DNA of 41,329 nt from Pseudomonadota bacterium. GTDB taxonomy: Bacteria; Pseudomonadota; Gammaproteobacteria; Burkholderiales; Sulfuricellaceae. Under the pieces are notes generated by a model, which saw nothing but the letters and a program-made list of their open reading frames with translations, did no database searches and was not told where the DNA came from. Positions 1-8,896 of this stretch are shown piece after piece. Location: positions 1 to 41,329 of the forward strand of contig JAJYUW010000007.1 of the NCBI GenBank assembly GCA_021792335.1. The letters run 5' to 3'. Both the position numbers and the translations under genes were made by a program. The number at the start of each line of letters is the position of its first letter. Within the stretch, counting starts at the first letter, position 1.

Positions 1-804
1 CACCCGTCCCGCGCCGAGCTTGAGCGCGGCACGGCTGGCCAGGAGTGCCGCGCCGCACATCGAGGGCGCGCCGCCGAGTATGCCGACGCTGCCGAGCATG
101 CCCTTGTGGCTGTTGCGCGGACGCGGCTTGAGCGCGGCAGCGACTTCCTTTTGTTGCAGCAGCCAGCCAAACGGCTTGAGCAGGGCGGAGGGGTCGAGGC
201 CGAGAGCAGCGACGCGGATCTGGCCGCAGTAATCCGGCCCGTAGGCGGTGAGCAGGCCGGGTTTCAGGGCGATGAAGCTGAGCGTGTGGCTGGCGCGCAC
301 CGCGGCGCGGAAAGTCTGTCCGGCGTCGGCGTCCAGCCCGCTCGGTACGTCCAGCGCCAGCACCGGCAGATTCATGCGGTTGACGGCTCGCACCAGCTCC
401 AGATAGCGCCCGCTCAGCTCGCGCGCCAAACCGATTCCGAACAGGCCGTCGATCACCAGATCCCATTTTAAAGCCGGAGGAATGGTTTCGAGCACTTCGC
501 CGCCTGCCGCCCGCCACGCCTGCAAGGCATTTGTCGCATCCAACGGCAGTTTTGAGGCATCGCCGGCCAACACCACGGCTACCCTGAACCACCAGGATTT
601 GAGATGGCGCGCCGCCACCAGCGCATCGCCACCGTTGTTGCCCGGTCCGGCAATTACCAGCACCGAGGTTTTCCCCGCCAGAAGGTCGCGTGCCAGTTCC
701 GCCGCGGCAAGGCCGGCCCGTTCCATCAGGTCGGTGACGCCTGCGTCGAGAGCTTTCTGTTCCAGTTGGTGGATTTCGTGGCTGAAATAAATCGGGATTT
801 GCAT
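1..804 (-). CDS. nnr: Bifunctional NAD(P)H-hydrate epimerase / ADP-dependent NAD(P)H-hydrate dehydratase, 5' part (runs off the window)
   Basis: Repairs damaged nicotinamide cofactors: the N-terminal YjeF domain epimerises R- and S-NAD(P)HX and the C-terminal YjeF/ribokinase-like domain dehydrates the S form using ADP. Translating the minus strand from ATG at 804 gives 268 codons without a stop up to the window edge. Residues 53-60 read GPGNNGGD, the epimerase nucleotide-binding signature, and a DVPSGLDAD motif follows. From about residue 238 a KGMLGSVGILGG stretch marks the start of the dehydratase domain, so the full protein should be the fused form of about 490 residues; the rest lies outside. 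An AGGA ribosome site lies 7 bases before the ATG. It is transcribed divergently from purL. The fusion is inferred because only the first 30 residues of the second domain are visible. Confidence 0.93.
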   Translation of the reverse strand, partial: MQIPIYFSHEIHQLEQKALDAGVTDLMERAGLAAAELARDLLAGKTSVLVIAGPGNNGGDALVAARHLKSWWFRVAVVLAGDASKLPLDATNALQAWRAAGGEVLETIPPALKWDLVIDGLFGIGLARELSGRYLELVRAVNRMNLPVLALDVPSGLDADAGQTFRAAVRASHTLSFIALKPGLLTAYGPDYCGQIRVAALGLDPSALLKPFGWLLQQKEVAAALKPRPRNSHKGMLGSVGILGGAPSMCGAALLASRAALKLGAGRV

Positions 805-810
805 GGGGTT

Positions 811-839
811 TTCCTGTTATCTCAAGACGGCCTTATAAT
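811..839 (+). promoter_or_regulatory. Candidate purL promoter
   Basis: A perfect TATAAT lies at 834-839, with a poor -35 candidate (TTCCTG, 811-816) at 17-base spacing. The predicted transcript would have a leader of about 125 bases before the purL ATG at 970. The -35 match is weak, so an activator or a different start is possible; no PurR-like operator was recognised. Confidence 0.4.
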
Positions 840-969
840 GGAACAATTATTCCGGCCGATCAACCGACCCCGTCATGTCCAAGCTGGTTTTTGTATTGGT
901 CCAGGGGTAATCCTTCCGCCGCGTTTTCAGGTATGATTTATCCTTTGACGTTCGTTATCCAGGGCTTTC

Positions 970-3900
970 ATGCTTAAACTGCGCGGCGGCAACGCTCTTT
1001 CCTCCTTCCGTCTCGAAAAACTGATCCAGGCCCTGAACGATGCTGTGCCTGCGATCTCCCATATTCACGCCGAATACTGGCATTTCGCCGCCGCCCGCCG
1101 CGCGCTGGATGTGCAGGAGCGGGCGGTGCTGGATAAAATTCTTACCTACGGTCCGGCTTCATTGGCCGAAGAGCCGCAGGGCGAACTTTTTCTGGCGGTG
1201 CCCCGGCTGGGCACGATTTCCCCCTGGTCCTCCAAGGCCACCGATATTGCCAGCCACTGCGGCCTGGAAGCGATCGAGCGGCTGGAACGGGGCGTGGCGT
1301 TTTATGCGCAGAAGCACGATGGCACCGTGCTGACGCAACAGGAAAAAAACGCGCTGCTGCCGCTGATCCACGACCGCATGACGGAAACTGTGCTGGGTGA
1401 TTTCTATGCCGCGGAAAAACTGTTCCGCCATTTCGAGCCGGCGCCGTTCTCCAGCGTGGACATTCTGGCCCGGGGCAGGGCGGCGCTGGGGCAGGCCAAC
1501 CGCGACATGGGGCTGGCGCTGTCGCCGGACGAGATCGACTACCTGGTGGCGAATTTCACCCGCATCGGGCGCAATCCCACCGATGTCGAGCTGATGATGT
1601 TCGCCCAGGCCAATTCCGAGCACTGCCGCCACAAGATTTTCAACGCCGACTGGGTCATCGACGGTGAAAAGCAGGAAAAATCGCTCTTTGGCATGATCCG
1701 CAACACCCATGAAAAGAGCCCGCAAGGCACGGTGGTGGCCTATAGCGACAATTCCTCCATCATCGAGGGCTACAAGGTAAAGCGTTTCTATCCGGGGGTC
1801 GGCCATGAATACGGCTACGTCGAGGACGATGCACATATCCTGATGAAGGTAGAAACCCACAACCACCCCACCGCAATTTCGCCCTTTCCCGGCGCGGCGA
1901 CCGGCTCGGGCGGCGAGATCCGCGACGAGGGTGCGACCGGCCGCGGTTCCAGGCCCAAGGCCGGGCTGACCGGTTTTTCCGTTTCCAACCTGAATATTCC
2001 GGGCTTCAAGCAACCCTGGGAAGACAATTACGGCAAACCCGGCCGCATCGCCTCGCCGCTGCAGATCATGCTGGAAGGGCCGATCGGCGGTGCCGCATTC
2101 AACAACGAATTCGGCCGCCCCAACCTGGCCGGCTATTTCCGTACCTACGAAGAGGATGTGGCGGGTGAGCGGCGCGGCTATCACAAGCCGATCATGCTTG
2201 CCGGCGGCGTCGGCAACATATCCGCCCGCCATGCGGAAAAACACCGGATTCAGCCCGGCGCGCTGATCATCCAGCTCGGCGGCCCGGCCATGCTCATCGG
2301 CCTGGGCGGCGGTGCGGCTTCCAGCATGGATACCGGCGCCAACGCCGAAAATCTTGATTTTGATTCGGTGCAGCGCGGCAACCCGGAAATGCAGCGGCGC
2401 GCCCAGGAAGTGATCGACCGCTGCTGGCAACTGGGCGACAAAAACCCCATCGTTTCGATCCACGATATCGGCGCGGGCGGCCTGTCCAACGCGCTGCCGG
2501 AACTGGTGAACGACTCGGGGCGCGGCGGCCGTTTCCAGTTGCGCGCCATCCGCAACGAAGAGCCGGGCATGTCGCCGATGCAGATCTGGTGCAACGAGGC
2601 GCAGGAACGCTATGTGCTCGCCATCAAGCCGGAAGATTTCGACCAGTTCGAGGCAATTTGCCAGCGCGAACGCTGCCTTTACGCCGTGGTTGGTGTAGCC
2701 ACGGCTGAGCAGAGGCTGCTGCTGGAAGACAGCTATTTCAACAATCAGCCGATAGACATGGAGTTGTCGGTGCTGCTTGGCAAGCCGCCCAGGATGACGC
2801 GCAGCGTCGAACATCTGGCCAGGAAACTGCCGCCGTTCGAGGCGAAAGGGCTGGACCTGCACGATGCGGCATTCCGTGTGCTGCGCTTGCCGGCGGTAGC
2901 GGACAAGACCTTTCTCGTTACCATCGGCGACCGCACTGTGGGCGGCCTGACCGCCCGCGACCAGATGGTCGGGCCGTGGCAGGTGCCGGTGGCCGACGCT
3001 GCCGTTACCCTGGCAGGGTACACGGAATATCGCGGCGAGGCCTTCGCCATGGGCGAACGCACGCCGCTGGCGCTGATCAACGCGCCTGCTTCGGGAAGGA
3101 TGGCGATCGGTGAGGCGATCACCAACATTGCCGCGGCGCGGGTTTCTGAAATCGGCGACATCAAGCTGTCCGCCAACTGGATGGCCCCGGCCGGCCACCC
3201 CGGCGAGGATGCGGCGCTCTACGATACGGTGCGCGCGGTGGGCATGGATCTGTGCCCGCAGCTCGGGATCAGCATCCCGGTAGGCAAGGATTCGATGTCG
3301 ATGAAGACAGTATGGGAAGACAAGGGGCAGAAGAAGGAAGTCACGGCCCCCCTGTCGCTCATCATCTCGGCCTTCGCGCCCTGCATCGATGCGCGGCGGA
3401 CATTGACCCCCCAGTTGCGGCGCGATGCGGGCGATACCGACCTGATCCTGATCGACCTGGGGCAGGGACGCAACCGCATGGGCGGCTCGGCATTGGCGCA
3501 GGTGTACAAGCAAACCGGCAACGAGACGCCGGATGTGGTGAGTGCGGCCCAGCTCAAGGCATTTTTCGGCACGATACAGAGCCTGAACCAGGAGGGCCGG
3601 ATCCTCGCCTACCACGACCGTTCCGATGGCGGGCTATTCGCTGCGTTGTGCGAGATGATGTTCGCCGGTCACTGCGGTGTAACGGTCGCTCTGGACGAGT
3701 TGTGCATTGAGCGCATCGGTCATGATGCCGAGGAGAGCGGAGAAGAGCCTGTAGTGCCGCCGAACGGCTACACCGAGCGGATTTTCGGCGTGCTCTTCAA
3801 CGAGGAACTGGGCGCCGTATTGCAGGTTAAACGCAGCGACACCCCGGCGGTGATGGACGCATTCTTCGCTGTCGGGCTGCGCGGCGAGCTGCATGTGATC

Positions 3901-4911
3901 GGCTCTTTGAGCGATGATGAGCGGCTTTCCATCGTGCGCAACGAGATCGAAGTCTTCGGTGCCAGCCGCATCGAACTGCAGCGTGCCTGGTCGGAAACCT
4001 CCAGCCGGCTGCAAGCGCTGCGTGACAACCCGCAGTGCACCCATGAAGAATACGAACGCATCCTCGATGGCGGCGACCCGGGCCTGGAGGCGGCGTTGAG
4101 TTTCGATCTGGACGAGGATGTCGCCGCGCCTTTTATCGCCCAAGGCAGCCGCCCACGTATGGCTATCCTGCGCGAACAAGGCGTGAACGGCCAGGTCGAA
4201 ATGGCTGCGGCCTTCGACCGAGCCGGCTTCGAGGCGGTGGACGTGCACATGAGCGACATTATCGGAGGGCGGTTCTCGCTGCGTGATTTTCACGGTCTTG
4301 CTGCCTGCGGCGGCTTCTCTTACGGCGACGTGCTCGGCGCGGGGGAGGGGTGGGCCAAATCCATCCTGTTCAACGCGCGCGCGCGCGACGAATTCGAGGG
4401 CTTCTTCAGGCGCGGCGATACTTTCGCACTGGGGGTGTGCAACGGCTGCCAGATGATGAGCAACCTGCACGACATCATCCCGGGCGCCGAAAGCTGGCCG
4501 CACTTCGTGCGCAACAAATCGGAACAGTTCGAGGCGCGCTTCGTCATGGTGGAAGTGCAGAAGAGCCCGTCGCTATTCCTCGACGGCATGGCCGGCAGCC
4601 GCATGCCGATCGTGGTGGCGCACGGCGAGGGCTATGCCGAATTCAGAAGCGGGCAGCAAATGGAGGAGGCGCAGGTGGCGCTGCGTTACGTGGATAACCG
4701 GGGCAAGCCGACTGAAACCTACCCGCTCAACCCGAATGGCTCGCCTCGGGGTATTACGGGCCTGACGACACCCGACGGCCGCTTCACCATCATGATGCCG
4801 CACCCCGAGCGGGTATTCCGCGCCGTGCAGCATTCCTGGCACCCCGATGACTGGCATCATGATGGGCCGTGGATGAGGATGTTCCGCAATGCACGCAAGT
4901 GGGTCAGGTAA
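970..4911 (+). CDS. purL: Phosphoribosylformylglycinamidine synthase, large single-chain form
   Basis: Catalyses the fourth step of de novo purine synthesis: FGAR + glutamine + ATP to FGAM, in the cytosol. The 1313-residue length fits the single-chain proteobacterial enzyme, in which the PurS-like, PurL and glutaminase parts are fused. Seen in the sequence: the N-terminal [15 protein letters not shown] stretch typical of the family; two ATP-binding AIRS-type halves, including the [19 protein letters not shown] signature; and a C-terminal class I glutaminase domain from about residue 1055. Its nucleophile Cys1157 sits in [10 protein letters not shown] and His1278/Glu1280 in [14 protein letters not shown] lies 6 bases before the ATG. 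The gene stands alone, followed after 37 bases by a CDGSH gene that may be cotranscribed. Length and active-site residues are intact. Confidence 0.98.
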   Translation: MLKLRGGNALSSFRLEKLIQALNDAVPAISHIHAEYWHFAAARRALDVQERAVLDKILTYGPASLAEEPQGELFLAVPRLGTISPWSSKATDIASHCGLEAIERLERGVAFYAQKHDGTVLTQQEKNALLPLIHDRMTETVLGDFYAAEKLFRHFEPAPFSSVDILARGRAALGQANRDMGLALSPDEIDYLVANFTRIGRNPTDVELMMFAQANSEHCRHKIFNADWVIDGEKQEKSLFGMIRNTHEKSPQGTVVAYSDNSSIIEGYKVKRFYPGVGHEYGYVEDDAHILMKVETHNHPTAISPFPGAATGSGGEIRDEGATGRGSRPKAGLTGFSVSNLNIPGFKQPWEDNYGKPGRIASPLQIMLEGPIGGAAFNNEFGRPNLAGYFRTYEEDVAGERRGYHKPIMLAGGVGNISARHAEKHRIQPGALIIQLGGPAMLIGLGGGAASSMDTGANAENLDFDSVQRGNPEMQRRAQEVIDRCWQLGDKNPIVSIHDIGAGGLSNALPELVNDSGRGGRFQLRAIRNEEPGMSPMQIWCNEAQERYVLAIKPEDFDQFEAICQRERCLYAVVGVATAEQRLLLEDSYFNNQPIDMELSVLLGKPPRMTRSVEHLARKLPPFEAKGLDLHDAAFRVLRLPAVADKTFLVTIGDRTVGGLTARDQMVGPWQVPVADAAVTLAGYTEYRGEAFAMGERTPLALINAPASGRMAIGEAITNIAAARVSEIGDIKLSANWMAPAGHPGEDAALYDTVRAVGMDLCPQLGISIPVGKDSMSMKTVWEDKGQKKEVTAPLSLIISAFAPCIDARRTLTPQLRRDAGDTDLILIDLGQGRNRMGGSALAQVYKQTGNETPDVVSAAQLKAFFGTIQSLNQEGRILAYHDRSDGGLFAALCEMMFAGHCGVTVALDELCIERIGHDAEESGEEPVVPPNGYTERIFGVLFNEELGAVLQVKRSDTPAVMDAFFAVGLRGELHVIGSLSDDERLSIVRNEIEVFGASRIELQRAWSETSSRLQALRDNPQCTHEEYERILDGGDPGLEAALSFDLDEDVAAPFIAQGSRPRMAILREQGVNGQVEMAAAFDRAGFEAVDVHMSDIIGGRFSLRDFHGLAACGGFSYGDVLGAGEGWAKSILFNARARDEFEGFFRRGDTFALGVCNGCQMMSNLHDIIPGAESWPHFVRNKSEQFEARFVMVEVQKSPSLFLDGMAGSRMPIVVAHGEGYAEFRSGQQMEEAQVALRYVDNRGKPTETYPLNPNGSPRGITGLTTPDGRFTIMMPHPERVFRAVQHSWHPDDWHHDGPWMRMFRNARKWVR

Positions 4912-4948
4912 ATTTTCAACTTGAGGACAACTTGAAAAGGAGTAAACG

Positions 4949-5170
4949 ATGGCCAGACTGATCAAAAAAACCAAAGCGGAGCCGATCCAGATTTCGGTCG
5001 GCGAGCAGACCAAATACATTTGTGCTTGCGGCCTGTCGGCTACGCCACCTTACTGCGATGGTTCCCATGAACTGGCTGCTTTCGAAGATGATGGCAAGCT
5101 GTACTGGTACGACAACGACGGCAATTGCCAGGAAATTGCTGACACTTTCCCCAAGATCCGCGGCGAATAA
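4949..5170 (+). CDS. Small CDGSH-type iron-sulfur protein
   Basis: A 73-residue protein with one complete CDGSH iron-sulfur motif: Cys25, Cys27, Cys36 and His40 in CACGLSATPPYCDGSH. This 3-Cys/1-His set binds a redox-active, acid-labile 2Fe-2S cluster in the mitoNEET family. Bacterial single-motif members are soluble homodimers with suspected roles in cluster transfer or redox sensing; the exact job here is unknown. No signal peptide or membrane segment is visible, so it should be cytosolic. A strong AAGGAG precedes the ATG by about 7 bases. It lies 37 bases behind purL and ends just before a strong hairpin, so it is the last gene of that transcription unit. Family assignment is firm; function is not. 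Confidence 0.93.
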   Translation: MARLIKKTKAEPIQISVGEQTKYICACGLSATPPYCDGSHELAAFEDDGKLYWYDNDGNCQEIADTFPKIRGE

Positions 5171-5181
5171 TTCCGTAAAAC

Positions 5182-5210
5182 AAACGGGGGCGCTTGAAGC
5201 GCCCCCGTTT
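5182..5210. terminator. Bidirectional Rho-independent terminator
   Basis: A perfect 13-base inverted repeat, AAACGGGGGCGCT / AGCGCCCCCGTTT, with a 3-base loop. It is A-rich on its left flank and T-rich on its right. It lies between the convergent CDGSH gene and the parvulin gene and can serve both strands. Confidence 0.92.
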
Positions 5211-5241
5211 ATTGCTGCGGCTGAGTTGTGGTGCCGCGCTC

Positions 5242-6105
5242 TTACTTTGCTGCCGCGGCGGGCTCTTCAACTTTTGCCTTGGCACGCAGATCTGAAATGG
5301 CCTTGTCGATTTGCTGCTGCTGCAGGCGCTGCAGCAGGTTCTGTTTCACCTCGTCGAAGGGTGGAGCCTGAACCGGACGCACATCTTCAAGCTTGATGAT
5401 GTGATAACCGAACTGGCTTTTCACGGGCTCGGTGGTGTACTGGCCTTTGTGCAGTTTCGTCATCGCGGCGCTGAATTCCGGCACGAAATTGGCGGGGGCT
5501 GCCCATCCCAGATCGCCGCCGCTAGCCTTGGAGCCGGGGTCCTTGGATTTTTCCGCCAGTTTCTCGAATTTTTCGCCTTTCTTCAGCTTGGCGATGATCT
5601 CTTTCGCCTCGGCTTCCTTGTCCACCAGGATGTGGCGGGCATGGTATTCCTTGTCGCCCATCTGTGATTTTATTTTTTCGTATTCGGCCTTCACGTCGTT
5701 ATCGCTGATGGCGTTGTTTTTGACGTAATCCTGCAGGTAGGCCCGGATGAGTATGCCTTGACGTGCCAGGTCCAGTTGGGTGAGCACGTCGGCCGACTTG
5801 TCGAAGCCTTTATTGACCGCTTCCTGCGAGATTATTTCCTCGATCACCAGTTTGTCGAGAATGTTCTTCCTGAGTGCAGGCGTATCGGGCTGCCCTTGCA
5901 TCTGGCTTTGCTTGAGCAGGAAGTCGAAGTGCGCCTGGCTGATAGTCTTGCCGTTCACCGTGGGCATGGTCGAGGTGCTGGAAGCCGCTACCGGCGCTAC
6001 TGCCGGTGCCGCTGCCGGTTTGTTTGCGTCCTGGGCGTTGCACGAAGCCAGGGTGAGCATGCTGCCTATGGAAATCGCAAGAATCCGTAATTTGTATGAA
6101 AACAT
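5242..6105 (-). CDS. Parvulin-type peptidyl-prolyl isomerase, predicted lipoprotein
   Basis: A 287-residue periplasmic folding catalyst of the PrsA/SurA/PpiC class. The N-terminus is a lipoprotein signal: positive start, hydrophobic core, and lipobox LASC with the acylated cysteine at residue 22, so the protein is likely anchored to a membrane on the periplasmic side. An alanine/proline-rich linker follows, then a SurA-like helical chaperone part (about 48-150). The rotamase domain (about 155-250) carries the family signatures HARHILV and SGGDLGW and ends in FGYHIIKLED. A glutamine-rich helical tail closes the chain. AGGATG lies 7 bases before the ATG. It is the last gene of the yciB-yciI-bolA-ppi operon, 46 bases after bolA. 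It could help outer-membrane protein folding; the client is unknown. Confidence 0.93.
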   Translation of the reverse strand: MFSYKLRILAISIGSMLTLASCNAQDANKPAAAPAVAPVAASSTSTMPTVNGKTISQAHFDFLLKQSQMQGQPDTPALRKNILDKLVIEEIISQEAVNKGFDKSADVLTQLDLARQGILIRAYLQDYVKNNAISDNDVKAEYEKIKSQMGDKEYHARHILVDKEAEAKEIIAKLKKGEKFEKLAEKSKDPGSKASGGDLGWAAPANFVPEFSAAMTKLHKGQYTTEPVKSQFGYHIIKLEDVRPVQAPPFDEVKQNLLQRLQQQQIDKAISDLRAKAKVEEPAAAAK

Positions 6106-6151
6106 TTATGACATCCTGTTGATAGTGTGAGTTGAAGTAAATTGGCCCAGT

Positions 6152-6418
6152 TTAATTTTTCTCGCTGGGAGTGTACGCCTTAATGCTAATGGCGTGTATC
6201 TCTTTTTGCATCATTTCTCCCAGCAGATTAAGGATCAGGCGGTGCCGGGCAATGGCAGATTGGCCCTCGAATTGCGTGGAAACGATGAGCAACCGGTAAT
6301 GCCCCCCGCCGCCCTTCGCGCCTTCATGGCCGGCGTGCCTGGCGCTTTCGTCCTCTATTTCTAGTCGTTGCGGGGAAAGCGGCGAGAGCCTTTCCCGGAT
6401 CATTTCCGGCGTACTCAT
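6152..6418 (-). CDS. BolA family protein
   Basis: An 88-residue single-domain BolA/IbaG-like protein: an N-terminal helix (MIRERLSPL), then the beta-alpha-beta core with [20 protein letters not shown] and the conserved RHRLI stretch ending in [10 protein letters not shown]. BolA proteins pair with monothiol glutaredoxins and share a 2Fe-2S cluster, or act as transcriptional regulators. The invariant C-terminal histidine is present in HAISI, together with the HAGH segment. Its ATG overlaps the TGA of the YciI-like gene (ATGA), so the two are translationally coupled. The family call is firm, but which BolA paralogue it represents cannot be settled from sequence alone. Confidence 0.92.
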   Translation of the reverse strand: MSTPEMIRERLSPLSPQRLEIEDESARHAGHEGAKGGGGHYRLLIVSTQFEGQSAIARHRLILNLLGEMMQKEIHAISIKAYTPSEKN

Positions 6419-6720
6419 GCGGGCAGCACCTTTTTGAATGGTTTTACCGTGACACGTTCATAAACCCCCGCTTCAACGTAGGGGTCGGCTTCGGCCCAGG
6501 ATAGCGCTGCCTCCAGCGATTCGAACTCGGCCACGATCAGGCTGCCGGAGAAACCGGCGGGTCCGGGGTCGGGGCTGTCGATTGCGGGTAATGGCCCGGC
6601 CAGCAGCAGGCGTCCGTCCTGCTGCAAGGCATTCAAGCGCGCAAGGTGGGCGGGACGGGCCGCAAGCCGTTTTACAAGGCTGTTTGGAGTGTCGTCGCCA
6701 AAAATGGCGTAAGGCATCAT
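6415..6720 (-). CDS. YciI-like protein
   Basis: A 101-residue protein of the YCII superfamily (dimeric alpha-beta barrel, ferredoxin-like). It opens with [20 protein letters not shown], has the conserved LLLAGPLPA segment and the [19 protein letters not shown]-terminal signature. YciI homologues resemble muconolactone isomerase and carry a His/Asp pair; the Asp-Pro of ADPY is seen, and His25 lies in RPAHLARL. The reaction is unknown. The start ATG at 6720 overlaps the yciB stop (ATGA) and its own stop overlaps the bolA start, so it is the middle gene of a coupled operon. Two ATG codons are adjacent at the start, and either could be used. AAGGA lies about 8 bases upstream. Confidence 0.9.
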   Translation of the reverse strand: MMPYAIFGDDTPNSLVKRLAARPAHLARLNALQQDGRLLLAGPLPAIDSPDPGPAGFSGSLIVAEFESLEAALSWAEADPYVEAGVYERVTVKPFKKVLPA

Positions 6721-7259
6721 TGCGTATCCTTTTCTTCTTCGATGTATTTTGCCAGCACCAAGCCCTGGCCGAATACAAACACCAGCATCAAGCCGAGGAT
6801 GCCGAACAGCTTGAAATTGACCCAGGTGTTCTCGGAATAGTTGAAGGCCACGTACAGGTTGACGATACCCACCACGGCAAAGAAAACGGCCCAGCCCTGG
6901 CTCAGCCTGCGCCAGATATTTTCCGGCAAGGCCATCTGCTTCTGCATCATGGCCTTGATCAGGTTTTTCTTGAAGACGGTCTGGCTGATCAGCAGCACGC
7001 TGGCGAACAGCCAATAGAGCACGGTGGGCTTCCATTTGATGAAGGTGGCGTCATGCAGCAACAATGTCGCGCCGCCGAACACAGAGATGATCGCCAGGCT
7101 TACCCACAGCATGGTGTCCACCTTGCGGTGGCGGAACCAGACCCAGCCGATTTGGGCGAAAGTCGCGCCGATGGCCACCGCGGTAGCGACGTAAATGCCG
7201 AAAAACTTGTACGCGGCAAAAAACAGGATGATGGGGAAAAGATCGAAAAATAATTTCAT
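6717..7259 (-). CDS. yciB: Inner-membrane intracellular septation protein YciB/IspZ
   Basis: A 180-residue multispanning protein with about five hydrophobic segments and the family's opening [20 protein letters not shown]. YciB is linked to cell-envelope synthesis and division, interacting with elongation and division complexes in enterobacteria. The start is set at ATG 7259 because homologues begin MK-FDLFP; a GTG at 7274 would add five residues. No strong ribosome site is visible before either. It is the first gene of the operon whose next two starts overlap the preceding stops. The conserved WVNFKLFG and [17 protein letters not shown] segments support the call. It diverges from the PHP gene across about 84 bases. 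Confidence 0.94.
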   Translation of the reverse strand: MKLFFDLFPIILFFAAYKFFGIYVATAVAIGATFAQIGWVWFRHRKVDTMLWVSLAIISVFGGATLLLHDATFIKWKPTVLYWLFASVLLISQTVFKKNLIKAMMQKQMALPENIWRRLSQGWAVFFAVVGIVNLYVAFNYSENTWVNFKLFGILGLMLVFVFGQGLVLAKYIEEEKDTQ

Positions 7260-7285
7260 TCTGCGGCTGTACACACTCTGCGTGA

Positions 7286-7314
7286 TTTCATCAAGACCGG
7301 TATTTTGCTATGAT
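7286..7314 (+). promoter_or_regulatory. Candidate extended -10 promoter for the PHP-yciO gene run
   Basis: TGCTATGAT at 7306-7314 is an extended -10 (TGn-TATGAT), with TTTCAT at 7286-7291 as a weak -35 at 17 bases. Transcription would start about 23 bases before the PHP gene start, giving a short leader. Confidence 0.5.
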
Positions 7315-7343
7315 TCGGGTTGTTTTAACAAGTATCCTTCTTG

Positions 7344-8261
7344 ATGTCCTCCATAGATCTGCATAGCCACTCCACCGTTTCAGACGGTTTGTTCACCCCT
7401 TCCGAGCTGATCAGGCGCGCGGCCGCTCAAGGCGTCAGGGTGCTGGCGCTGACCGATCACGATGATGTCGCCGGCCTCGACGAAGCGCGCGAGGCGGCGG
7501 CCGAGGCCGGCATTGCCCTGGTCAATGGCGTCGAGGTCTCGGTGACCTGGAACAACCGCAGCGTGCACATCGTCGGCTTAAGGATAGATCCCGCTTACGC
7601 GCCGTTACGTGCCGGACTCGCGGCGATTCGCGCCGGGCGCGGCGAACGCGCCAGGCTGATGGCAGCGGAGCTGGAAAAGGCGGGCATTTCCGGCAGCCTG
7701 GAAGGTGCCTATGCCTACGCAGCAAATCCCGGCATCATCAGTCGCACCCACTTTGCCCGCTTTCTGGTCGAAAAGGGCATCGTCAAGGATACCCGCACCG
7801 TGTTCAAGAAATATCTGGTCAAGGGCAAGCCGGGTTATGTTGCGCATCGCTGGGCCGATTTCACCGACGCGGTCGAATGGATAAGGGCAAGCGGCGGCAT
7901 TGCCGTGCTGGCCCATCCCGGCCGTTACGACCTGGGCAGGACCAATCTGGCCAGCCTGATCGCCGATTTCAAGGAAGCAGGCGGAGAGGCGATCGAAGTA
8001 GTGACGGGCAGCCATACCGCCGAACAGTTCGCCCAGTTTGCCCGCTACGCCAAGGAATACGACTTGCTGGCTTCCTGCGGTTCCGACTTTCACGGCCTGG
8101 GCGAAAGCTACATGGATCTGGGCCGCTTGCCCGATCTACCCTCAGGCTGCAAGCCGGTGTGGCACAATTGGCCGGAAATAAACAGTCCTGAGTGTAGAGT
8201 CCTGTGTCCTGAGGGGGGCGCTACTAAGCACTCAGTACTCAGCACTCAGCACTGGGGTTAA
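7344..8261 (+). CDS. PHP-domain phosphoesterase (YciV/Rnm-like 5'-3' exoribonuclease)
   Basis: A 305-residue PHP-family metal-dependent phosphoesterase. Metal ligands are in the usual order: DLHSHSTVSDG at the N-terminus, LTDHDDVAG near residue 40, the NGVEVSV segment, a HPGRY motif near 195, and GSDFHG near 250. E. coli YciV (Rnm) of this family removes 5'-end extensions from RNA and hydrolyses 3',5'-nucleotide bisphosphates; the same role is inferred here. The start is placed at ATG 7344, although a TTG directly precedes it. The next gene is YciO, the same pairing as in E. coli. Odd: the last ~26 residues are encoded by a repeat-rich stretch (from about 8184) and look unrelated to the family, which normally ends near the preceding PVW segment. 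Confidence 0.9.
   Translation: MSSIDLHSHSTVSDGLFTPSELIRRAAAQGVRVLALTDHDDVAGLDEAREAAAEAGIALVNGVEVSVTWNNRSVHIVGLRIDPAYAPLRAGLAAIRAGRGERARLMAAELEKAGISGSLEGAYAYAANPGIISRTHFARFLVEKGIVKDTRTVFKKYLVKGKPGYVAHRWADFTDAVEWIRASGGIAVLAHPGRYDLGRTNLASLIADFKEAGGEAIEVVTGSHTAEQFAQFARYAKEYDLLASCGSDFHGLGESYMDLGRLPDLPSGCKPVWHNWPEINSPECRVLCPEGGATKHSVLSTQHWG
8188..8253. repeat. Tandem and inverted CTCAG-type repeat inside the PHP gene 3' end
   Basis: Three 7-base units ACTCAGY run head to tail at 8230-8250. The left part holds CTGAGTG (8188-8194), which is inverted relative to CACTCAG at 8229-8235, with further CCTGAG and GAGTCCTG copies between. The stretch has the look of a dispersed intergenic repeat but is read as the last codons of the PHP gene, ending 10 bases before the YciO start. 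Confidence 0.7.
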
Positions 8262-8263
8262 TA

Positions 8264-8896
8264 ATGGCCCAGTTTTTTGTTGTCCATCCGGAAAACCCCC
8301 AGCAGCGCTTGATTCACCAGGTGGTCGAAATCGTACGCAACGGCGGGGTGATCGTCTATCCGACCGATGCCAGCTATGCCATAGGCTGCCGCCTGGGCGA
8401 CAAGGAGGCGCAGCAGCGCATCCGTGCGATCCGCGGCAAGGGCGAGGATCACCCGTTTACCCTGGTTTGCCGCGACCTGGCGGAAATTTCCATCTACGCC
8501 AAGGTTGACAACCGCCAGTTCCGGCTGCTCAAGGCCAATACGCCGGGTTGCTACACGTTCATCCTGGAGGCGACACGGGAAGTGCCGAAGCGCCTCCAGC
8601 ACCCGAAGCGCAAGACCATTGGACTGCGCGTGCCCGCACATCCTATTCTTCAGGCCTTGCTGGCCGAACTCAACGAGCCGCTTTTGAGCACGACCCTGCA
8701 ATTGCCGGGCGATGAACAGCCGCTCAATGATCCCTATGAAATCCGCGAGTTGCTGGAGCATCAGGTGGATCTGGTATTGGACGGTGGCTACGGCGATGTG
8801 GAAACCACCACGGTGATCGATCTGACCGGCGAGGTGCCAGTGCTGGTGCGGGCTGGCAAGGGCGACATCAATCCCTTTGGACTGGAAAAAGAATAA
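8264..8896 (+). CDS. yciO: YrdC/Sua5-superfamily protein, YciO type
   Basis: A 210-residue single YrdC-like domain. Residues 22-50 hold the nucleotide and threonine-binding core (VRNGGVIVYPTDASYAIGC), followed by the KGEDHPFTLVCRDL segment and, later, LGLRVP-like and LLSTTLQLPG strands. TsaC/Sua5 members make threonylcarbamoyl-AMP for tRNA t6A37. YciO paralogues share the fold and were long of unclear activity, so a tRNA role is only possible here. The gene follows the PHP gene by 2 bases and abuts the M50 protease gene directly, suggesting one transcript. It lacks the Sua5 C-terminal domain. YciO is preferred over TsaC because of the DASYAIGC wording and the YciV neighbour. Confidence 0.88.
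   Translation: MAQFFVVHPENPQQRLIHQVVEIVRNGGVIVYPTDASYAIGCRLGDKEAQQRIRAIRGKGEDHPFTLVCRDLAEISIYAKVDNRQFRLLKANTPGCYTFILEATREVPKRLQHPKRKTIGLRVPAHPILQALLAELNEPLLSTTLQLPGDEQPLNDPYEIRELLEHQVDLVLDGGYGDVETTTVIDLTGEVPVLVRAGKGDINPFGLEKE

Noticed and set aside
875-910. Eleven-codon frame (MSKLVFVLVQG) before purL, possible leader peptide
   Set aside because: No ribosome site, no codons linked to a nutrient signal and no attenuator hairpin before purL, so it is treated as chance.
1159-3615. Very long open frame (818 codons) on the minus strand opposite purL
   Set aside because: It lies wholly antisense to purL, is rich in His/Arg/Gln/Ala of the kind produced by reading GC-rich codons backward, and shows no domain motif.
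6415-7035. 206-codon frame that joins upstream codons to the YciI-like protein
   Set aside because: The first 105 codons read antisense-like through yciB in another frame; the true start overlaps the yciB stop at 6720 with a good ribosome site.
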